Positions 35,901 through 42,700 of a DNA stretch of 64,000 nt are shown piece by piece. A program made the translations under genes and the position numbers. The stretch's first letter is position 1. Each line of letters begins with the position of its first letter. The stretch lies in IMG/VR virus record IMGVR_UViG_3300042868_003477, positions 1 to 64,000 of that record; one strand, given 5' to 3'. The DNA comes from a virus. Under the pieces are notes generated by a model that saw nothing but the letters and a program-made list of their open reading frames with translations, was not told the DNA's origin and ran no database searches.

Positions 35901-38900
35901 CACTAAAATCATATACTGGAGTATCTGATTCTGTAACAACAGGTATTGGATTACCATTCTTATCTAATTGGTTACTCATTTGAGGAGTACCAAATATAGT
36001 TAACTGTATATATGGTACACGCGGTTTGTTAAAGTCTTGCCAAAAAGAAGTAGTTATCTTAAATTCAAAAATATTATTACTTGTATTTGGATTAGGCAAC
36101 TTACTTAATAGTTGTTTAAATACAGGGACAGATACACTTTCTTCAATAATAGCATCATACATGTCTTTTGGATCTTGTAGACCACTCAGTGTTCTTACTG
36201 TGTTATTCCAAGTACTTCTAAAATCAGCAAGTTTTTTGAAACCTAACTCATTATATTCAAACTGACCTTTATCATTTACAGCATGTAAACTTTTTAAAAG
36301 ATATAAAGTTTCTTTACCAGCAAGTTCAATTAAAGACTTATCTCCTACTTTCTTATCACCATATCTTTCAGTTTCTGTACCAGCAGATGGATTAAATAAA
36401 TTACCTTCTTCATCTAATTCTAGATTAATATACTTCTGACGGATTAAATCAAAAGAACTATTTAGTACATGATATGCTACAGTACCACTATCAGTATTAC
36501 CATAGTTATCAATACCTGCTTGTAATATTCTTATTCTATTGTTTAATAAATCTTTTTTTATTTCAGTCTCTTCTGTTTCTTCTGTATTTTCTAATTTATT
36601 TAAATCTTCTTTGAGTGACTTTAACTTAGCTGTAAGTTTAATTTTTATAAATTTATATAGAGGTTCTCTATTTCTAGAATCAAGTAATATACCTAATGAT
36701 TTAGATTTATCATTACTAACACTATTCTGTTCATCAACAAGATCTGATATTAAAGAGTCCATACTTTCCTTAAGTAAGTTAGAGTCTTGTCTATTTAATA
36801 CTTGTACATCTTGTGTTCCTGGTTCAACAATACCTGAATTTCTTTCAAGAACATCAAACATTACATTATCCACAAGAGGTGTATAGTTATTTAAGTCTTT
36901 ACCTAAGTATAACTTATCAAACATTTCAGCAACAGTTCCTATCTCAGTTACATCAGTAACAGAACCTTTACCAAATAGTGATTTAATAAAGTTTAATATT
37001 CTTCTGAATAAACTATTTTGTTTAGGGCTATTTTTTTTTGCTTTTGGATTTTTAGCATAAGTTCTAAAATCTTCAGCTAGTATTTCTTCTATCTCAAAGA
37101 ATGTTTTATTACCACCAAGTCTACCTTGTACTTCTTTATACAAAGCTTTTTTCTCTGCTTTAGTTAAGAATAACTGTGTGAATCCGTGCCAAGCTTCATG
37201 ATATACATCAACCATTGAACCTTTCTTAGCTAACTCAATTGTACCTAAGTTACCATTAAGAACGGAACCATGTTTTATAAACCTAGCATATGCATTAGAG
37301 TTGACTATGTTTGCTACTTGTTTTAAATCAATGTATTTATTTAAAGGAGAATTACCCCACCATTTCTTAGCTTCATCAATTTGTTCTTGACTAACATCTG
37401 ATGGTAAGTTTTCAGATCTATAAAAGAATATATCTCCAGCTCCATCCTCTTCAGGAGAAGGTGTATTGTCTGGAGCAATAATATTATTTATTTCTGCTTC
37501 AATTTCTTCTATAGATTTTTTAACAACTGGTTTTGTAGTAAAGTCTTTTGTAGCTCTAACATAACCAATATTCTTATTTCCTATTCTTACTTGAACTGGA
37601 TCTTTAAATACATCTCCTTGTTCTGTTATGATATTTGGTACTAAATGTAAAGTAGCTTCTTGTGTTAAATCTTCTTCAGTTATATTTTGTTCTTTATTAT
37701 AAAACTCTACTACGTTACCTTTTTTAGTAGTCAGTTCCCATCTTGTTCTTGAACTAGCAGGTTTTGAAATAATTCCTTTTAAAGGATAACCTTCTTTTAA
37801 AAGTTCAACAACTCTTTCTTTTGTTTCAATAACTCCTAAAGTAGGAGATTGCTCATCTTCTGGTACCTGGTTTTCAAAAAAGTCATCTCTTATAATTTCT
37901 GTTTCATCTTCCTCAGCTTCATTAATCTGCTTAGTTATTTCATTTGGTAAAGCAAAATACATATAACTATTAAAACTTCTACTTTTAACATCTAGATTAA
38001 TAAACAGCTTAGTATTAGGTAGTGTGCTTAACAAAATAGAATAAGAAGAATAAAAATCATCAATAGTATTAGTATCAAGATTATAATCTTGGTATTGCAT
38101 ATTCTTTAACAAAGCTGCATTATAAGTCATCTTAGCAGAAAAGTATTTACCATCTTTACCTGATGCATTTTTTAATGCATTATATATTTCTTCTTGAGCA
38201 GTTGATGATTCTAAATTAACAGTAGTAAATTTACTAGCATAACCTTCTTGATATGAAGTTGGTGAATATGAAAATACTAGTGTATCTGTATTAGGTAAAT
38301 ATGACAACACATGTTTTCTTGTTGCATCTGATGCTTTCTCTGATAAAAACTGTGTAACAAAATCATATCTATCATTCTTAGATATATTAGGATTTACTAA
38401 AACAGCAGCAATTTTTTTAATTAAATCATCTGTTAAATTAGGTCTATCAATTTTATATTCAGAACCTTTTAATTGTATAACAGCTTCACCTTTAGAAAAA
38501 CTAGAACGTCCAGACTTAATAGTAGTTATAGTTGACATAACATATTCTGGATTATCTACTATCTCTGAAAGTGTAGATAGATTAATAGCTTTTGGAGCAT
38601 ACTCACTAATTCCATTACTTATATCAGTAATGTTTACTAATGGAGTTTCACCTTTTAATAAACTTTGTTTAAAATCATATAACTCTTTAAACTCTTGTTG
38701 TTGTGTTTTATAAATATCTTTTACTAGTTCTTCATATGCCTCTTTTGATAATTCATTTTTTCTATTAATAGCATCTGCAATAGCACGGGGACTTAATATA
38801 GTATCAGTTTTACCATATATATCAGTTACTCTATATCCTTTACTGTCTTTTCTTACTTCTCTTAAAAATTGGTAAACTAATTTACCACCATCTTCCATAG

Positions 38901-39717
38901 TAGAAATATCTCCATTTTCTGAAAAATAAACTGGCTGACCACCTTGATCAGTCATTATCATTAAGAATAACTCATCAGGAGTAGTAACATTAGCTTGAGC
39001 TTTATTTATTTTATTTAAATACAAAGCTCTATTTAATAACCTAGCTGTAGATTTATCTAACATCTCTGCTGGAATATCTGACAATCTAATTGGTTTTAGA
39101 TTAAGCTTTTTATTTTGATACATAATACTTTTTAAAGAAGCATTATTATCCATATTAGCTTTAATAGCTTTTAAAGTATTATATATAACTTTTCTACTAC
39201 TGTCTAATGTTTCTAATTGTTCAGCATTGTTAGGATCTACTTGTAAAAATTCTTGAAAAGTTGTAGATATAGCTGAGTAAGGTTTATAGTCTAAAGGATC
39301 TTTTACTATATCATCTCCTGTCTTCTCTTCAATAACAAATGCTTTTTCTTCAGTCTTTGCAATTAACTCTGCTTTAACTGCAGGATTAGAAATAGGATCA
39401 AAATATTTAACTACATTATTTAAACCTTGATCTTCATTTTTAAAAGATTTAATTAAAGGTCTTAAATTATCTGTTTTAATATCTAAATCTCCAAGAGAAG
39501 GTCTGAATGAAGCTGTACCAATTAAAGTAGGAATTTGTTGTAAAAACTTAGCTGCTGTGTCGGCATCTTTTGCTCCAGCTATTTTATTAAATAGATCTGT
39601 CATATAAGTTTTAGTGTCAAACTCAACACCTTTTTTTATACTATCAATCATGTGACCATACACATGAGCATATAATTTTTCAATCTGAGATTGGCTTAAA
39701 GCACAAGTAATTTTCAT
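29968..39717 (-). CDS. Giant virion RNA polymerase-type protein (3249 aa)
   Basis: It contains the multi-Asp signature GGDFDVDKL (Asp2336, Asp2338, Asp2340) preceded by a proline/aromatic strand run (RIPVQGLNS ... IIPPTE), the arrangement of the catalytic double-psi barrel of multi-subunit-type RNA polymerases and of the virion RNA polymerase of crAss-like phages (phi14:2 gp66 has the related DFDID, established). It would transcribe early genes after ejection. Near residue 840 lies a second motif, YHEAWHGF (HExxH), with EEILAEDF about 35 residues on. The rest is mostly helical and unassigned. Size exceeds the 2,180 aa of phi14:2 gp66. Confidence 0.85.
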   Translation of the reverse strand: MKITCALSQSQIEKLYAHVYGHMIDSIKKGVEFDTKTYMTDLFNKIAGAKDADTAAKFLQQIPTLIGTASFRPSLGDLDIKTDNLRPLIKSFKNEDQGLNNVVKYFDPISNPAVKAELIAKTEEKAFVIEEKTGDDIVKDPLDYKPYSAISTTFQEFLQVDPNNAEQLETLDSSRKVIYNTLKAIKANMDNNASLKSIMYQNKKLNLKPIRLSDIPAEMLDKSTARLLNRALYLNKINKAQANVTTPDELFLMIMTDQGGQPVYFSENGDISTMEDGGKLVYQFLREVRKDSKGYRVTDIYGKTDTILSPRAIADAINRKNELSKEAYEELVKDIYKTQQQEFKELYDFKQSLLKGETPLVNITDISNGISEYAPKAINLSTLSEIVDNPEYVMSTITTIKSGRSSFSKGEAVIQLKGSEYKIDRPNLTDDLIKKIAAVLVNPNISKNDRYDFVTQFLSEKASDATRKHVLSYLPNTDTLVFSYSPTSYQEGYASKFTTVNLESSTAQEEIYNALKNASGKDGKYFSAKMTYNAALLKNMQYQDYNLDTNTIDDFYSSYSILLSTLPNTKLFINLDVKSRSFNSYMYFALPNEITKQINEAEEDETEIIRDDFFENQVPEDEQSPTLGVIETKERVVELLKEGYPLKGIISKPASSRTRWELTTKKGNVVEFYNKEQNITEEDLTQEATLHLVPNIITEQGDVFKDPVQVRIGNKNIGYVRATKDFTTKPVVKKSIEEIEAEINNIIAPDNTPSPEEDGAGDIFFYRSENLPSDVSQEQIDEAKKWWGNSPLNKYIDLKQVANIVNSNAYARFIKHGSVLNGNLGTIELAKKGSMVDVYHEAWHGFTQLFLTKAEKKALYKEVQGRLGGNKTFFEIEEILAEDFRTYAKNPKAKKNSPKQNSLFRRILNFIKSLFGKGSVTDVTEIGTVAEMFDKLYLGKDLNNYTPLVDNVMFDVLERNSGIVEPGTQDVQVLNRQDSNLLKESMDSLISDLVDEQNSVSNDKSKSLGILLDSRNREPLYKFIKIKLTAKLKSLKEDLNKLENTEETEETEIKKDLLNNRIRILQAGIDNYGNTDSGTVAYHVLNSSFDLIRQKYINLELDEEGNLFNPSAGTETERYGDKKVGDKSLIELAGKETLYLLKSLHAVNDKGQFEYNELGFKKLADFRSTWNNTVRTLSGLQDPKDMYDAIIEESVSVPVFKQLLSKLPNPNTSNNIFEFKITTSFWQDFNKPRVPYIQLTIFGTPQMSNQLDKNGNPIPVVTESDTPVYDFSVAVTDASIDASNAIKTFQDKFKGDTKNTFVDRIGKDNIPTLNLEKVVSTFSNTKGTLDEAQSFDFARAIGISLDDNPIIKSVLKKDTKAIEKFGLPYLFDAISEMHSKEKLSTTPYNVRTVINEFKTDPVGMFIKGIPEGIAGKGVINQKTQLNNLAELQVRYGSEGSNFGVFNAERNLVFEHIDNHSISKQVYGLNAAKKLSDLWTDDSLSYMSYLDPTINSYTKKLGVIRSLFDVNSSQQLKRQNKSLKLFMDSGTQYDANISAEGKNTTSLDVNSKMLQEINTMLKGGVQEFMRHASKSSSFGAYVDGGVVPQPGKKGDDNQLWVDIDMFDKNTAGEYALKAHILPYMEGEADRIFRFRQNKDEYKNYAGYNRKIGDGKMAGEVFTIFDDLLSSSVKEEIYAAIDKAIEEKTNFDLKTFVSTNPKGIMDRIRANVKESFKDQTELNYSLFSESKYLSPDLYERFKKSDKTEEEIEKTLIEAYTYNAWIHNFEMGILFYGDFVQYNHDKEEMHKRNTGSTSGGPGYRTDKDAQRFINDYVANTSYAASLKNDDIQPISYDGTYTTAILQDIERDSVYVNQIEKGLRADYEKRYAKTNVSKAEIDRRVAKEVKKFTGMEEGDGQGFITFDGYRTLNILQNNWSNAQEILFQKVVEGLDISAGDVTEMFPVLKAQNFGPLASKIGETRLTGLPITAMHKFALAPLIPSVVRDSDLQSLHEQMMKSGVQYVTFQTGSKVGSVTSNGKPDKIYDDSEQKSLKKDIKFTPNVVHLEYLKNVTSVPNKYKGKTVFATQLRKLILGDMYRNGEIINSKNEPAVKRYETAVKGYSNILKLELLNEIGYEYNPETKKYSGNLDNFLDVVQAELDRKDLPEHLIQLVGLNRDKSLKTDLSLHLKADEIEKILVSLVEKRLIKQKVKGEALVQVSSTMSNGLWDRKFKNSTEADVRKYMGTNNLPFYNNETTDGKTSAMKIAIALQGDFYNLLKLKHNDGEVIGTRARLNDMIKDDVWLDKGNHRKSVTLSAVRIPVQGLNSMEFMEVYEFLDPAAGNIIIPPTEIVAKSGGDFDVDKLTTFMPTIDSFGKFVESGMSNQAVATKVKELNQTEAGKKTAVNIIKTQKAALENELIQSIKGILELPDNYANLVRPNDTYLLKDDLADELQDDVIEYNRFKNTHDKNTKKGLKGQKVISPSRILEAAYNLHKHDVNMVGKNVLGMLAVENSLHPIFNSVGASLPKTYKASTFDDQLNRYVDTDEDYNVRLFLPHNETTEGAVSLSGTDDVFGVDKIADLYSQFMNGAVDVEKDAWISFIQGNYETVPMITFLLKAGVPKELAIAFVSNPLVRDYTKEQRLIGSAYAKLTKKIPQDFKETATKWQAAENTLNKFGLKKGKKSLVSNSGYYNAVTTTVVNSGILEKDGNFDYDKMMAVIKDRNLSNPENREYAKAMFLHFIELEKMSKGFTTLKMQSNPDTKTSKTLQEIINRNLSLEETKEMSKLPKGLVDKVMESILGPFFDNQLINDMIVPVFPLRNNATVTNYIINAIKTRQASITSKFGSGQDGARRFITEFKNAIPNYIFQNYMTNMLDENGQVTSMPSEYKEKKVIEKTGVKNGVEVTADSILIDKERLSKEYSEGLYLRDNTDSSAYNQIGLQGFRAQDNLFANESMYFKYSIEREYQRFLYPIESLETNKDYLKFVSLTKKYNKDPEQANKVAYEKYLNQRALINSFNRQAIMGLPNNSYTDMVLNMIEEFPNLKNKYPILAQLTKPKVKSGESVLSLNDIKMLKDPQLAEVYYTNIKDLANIDVVKSTDKEDNKRISKLFSLLPNMMIYQHGIGYSKYGFVEALPYEDYIGVMQNAADIFKTNNLNGATLDLIYKRLIDSKGAFKNYVSEPTLYRNGLSRVQSEELVPEILAADSPEIQALLALVPGGPLAEETSEETETDPTEPETPEMKRDEPIQPEVSDENKPEGLPGIPRSSSSCK

Positions 39718-39720
39718 ATC

Positions 39721-42700
39721 TTAACAATCTAAATCATCTAATAATTCTTTATCTAAGGTATCTGTTGTTTTGTTCATAGATGCCTTTTCAATTCTATCTA
39801 ACTCTCCGTCTTTATTTTGTATTAAGCCTTCAATAAGATCTATTGATTTATCTACCATAGATTTTTCTGCTGATGTGGTAGGTGTTTCTGTTGGATTAGT
39901 TGCTCCCATTATTACTTCTTTAAGATTAAATAAAAGATTTAAATTATTAAAACTTATTTCTTGTTTTGCAGAAGTACCTAGATTAGAGACAGTTACAGTT
40001 TTTGCAACTTCATTTATTGACTCTATAATTACTGTATCATTTTCCTTAGCAAATACTTCATTTGTAGGTGTAAAGATAGTAGTTTTTGCAACAAATTGAG
40101 AATCCTTTTGTAAAGATGTTGGTACAATTTTTATAGCATTGTTATCAATGTCTTGTTTTTTAGCCATCATCAATTCAGACATTTTCTCTAAATTATCAAA
40201 AGCAATATTTCCTTCAATTACCTTACTCTCTAATAAGTCTTTAAGAGCTAATAAGCCATCCATGTCATTGACTTTATCTAATTCTTTTTGGAAATCAGTT
40301 AAATCAAATTCAGTTTCTGGACTAATATAAGCATTGTCTATATCAGGACTTTCTGTTGGAGAAGCAGTATCATCAGAAGACTCTGCATCAGTAGGTACTA
40401 CTGAAGCTGGTTCTACTACTATAGAACTTAATGGTGCATTAGGCATTGGTATAATAGAGTTAATTCTATCTTGTACATCAGCTTTACTTAATGCAATTAA
40501 GAAATCAGAAGATAACAAAGTTGGACTAGTTGGTTTACCAGCAGATGTTATTCTACCTGTTTCTTTTTCTCTTGTCATTTGAACTGGTAATAAAGCTATG
40601 TTAGGATTAACACCAATCATTCTATTTAATAGATTAGCATATGCAGTTTGTTGTAACTGATAATCCTCCATCTTAGAATTAGCATTGTTCTTTTTCTTAA
40701 AGTTATCCCACTTAGATTTCTCACCAGTCTTAACATCCACAATAGTAATGTTACCTGAAGTATCAGCTACAAGTAAATCTATTTCTCCTGCAATCTTTAA
40801 TTCTTTGTCAAATACTCTAATACCTTGAGAAACAACATATATCTCACCATTGTCAACTCTTTTCTTAAGAGCTGTTAAGAAACCTTTTTCTCCAAATAAA
40901 TCATCAAATGCTTCTTGCGTAATATTTTTTTCATTGAATTCAATTGGTTTATCTCCTTCAAATAATCTTTTGATTTGCTCATCTATGTAGTTACCAGAGA
41001 TTCTAGACTCTTCATAAGTTTTTTCAGATACTACTTGCTGTATTTTGTTTAGTAAATCTTCACTTGTTAGCTTAGATTCTGTTGTATATAATTCATCAGT
41101 AAGTTCTTGTTGTAACTCATTATATGTAAACTCACTAAAGCCAGATAAACTTCTACTTCTAAGTTCTTGAATGAACTCATTAATATTAATTCCTGTTAAA
41201 GGAGTACTACCAATAGTTAAGTAAAAAGCAGTAGCTACATCTTTAGCATTAGTATATTCATACTTATCTCCTTTTAACTCTTGGATTACTCTTGTTACTC
41301 TTTTATAGACTTCACCATCAATCATATAACCAGCAGGAGATTGTTCAATTTCTCCTTGCTTATCTTTTAATTCTTGTATCTTGTTAATAGCTTCCTGTAG
41401 CTCAGGAGTCATTCCTTTTTTAGCTCTGGTTGCAATTAACTTTTCTAGATCATTAACAACTATAGTATAGTTATTTTTGTTGGCAATGTCTTCTGCTGTA
41501 GGTTCTTTAATAGCATTAATATCTTTGATTAATGTATTTAACCTTCTTTGGAATACTCTTAATTGAGGTAAACTTTTAGTACTAGTGTCAATTTGTTTAC
41601 CTTGATAAACAAACTTAAAATCTTCTTTTTCACCTAGTTCTTTGGTTGTCTCTTCTAGTTTTAAAGATTTATTGTAATCTTCAATTATTTGTTTAGCTTC
41701 TCTATCTGATTGTAAAAACTTAATGAATACATTCCTCATCTTTTCAGCATCAAAACCTAGTTCTATATCTTCTTCCTCTGTAAGTTTTGATAAATATTTT
41801 TTATCAAATAACTCATAGAGTTTATTATATAGTACTGGATCCATATCTTCTGGTGCAGTATCACTAGATACTATAACAGGTTCTTTAGATGTAGGTGCTT
41901 CTGCTTTTCTATTATTAAAATCATTAATTATTTGCTCTCTATATCTTTCAAACTTTTCTTCTATAGGTTTAACTAACTCTGGATCTGGTTCTTCTCTTAA
42001 TGTGTATACTCTTGCTTTAGTAAATTCTATTGCAGCTGTAGTAGGATCAAATTCAGCACCTTCTTTTGAGTCTAATCTAAGAGTGCCGTCCGTATCCATA
42101 TAAAATATTAATGGAAATTCTCCACCATATTCTACTTCAGCAAAAGAATCAGGTACCATAATCTCTGGTAACTTAGTAAATGGAATATCTAAACCATCTT
42201 TAGATTCTAAAGTATCAATAGTTTTTTCTACTTCTTTTTTAGGTAAAGCATCAAGAGCTTCTTGTTTTTGTTCTTCAAGTTTATCTAATAGTCTTTTTAA
42301 TTCAGCATCTAAACTCTCAGGTAAATTAGTAGTAGGCTCATCTTTTATTTCAGAAGCTTGTTCAAACAACATATAATACTCTTCATACTGTTCTGTTCCT
42401 TCAGGAATAATCATTTTTGATTCATGATCATAGAACTCAGAAGGTGGGGTACCATCTTTTTTCCAAGCTTCAAAGTCTTCTAAGCTAATATAAATACCTT
42501 TGTTTGCAAGAGCATTTAACAAAGCATTATCAACTACAATTCCAAATTCATCTTTAACTATTTTTTCATAGATAGAACCTCTTCTAGCATACAAATCCTT
42601 CATCCATTTTCTATTTCTATCTACTAAGTCTAAAAATCCTCCTGGATCATGTAAAAGATTTACATATTTCATTATCTGTTTAGCTTCTGAATCTAGTTTT

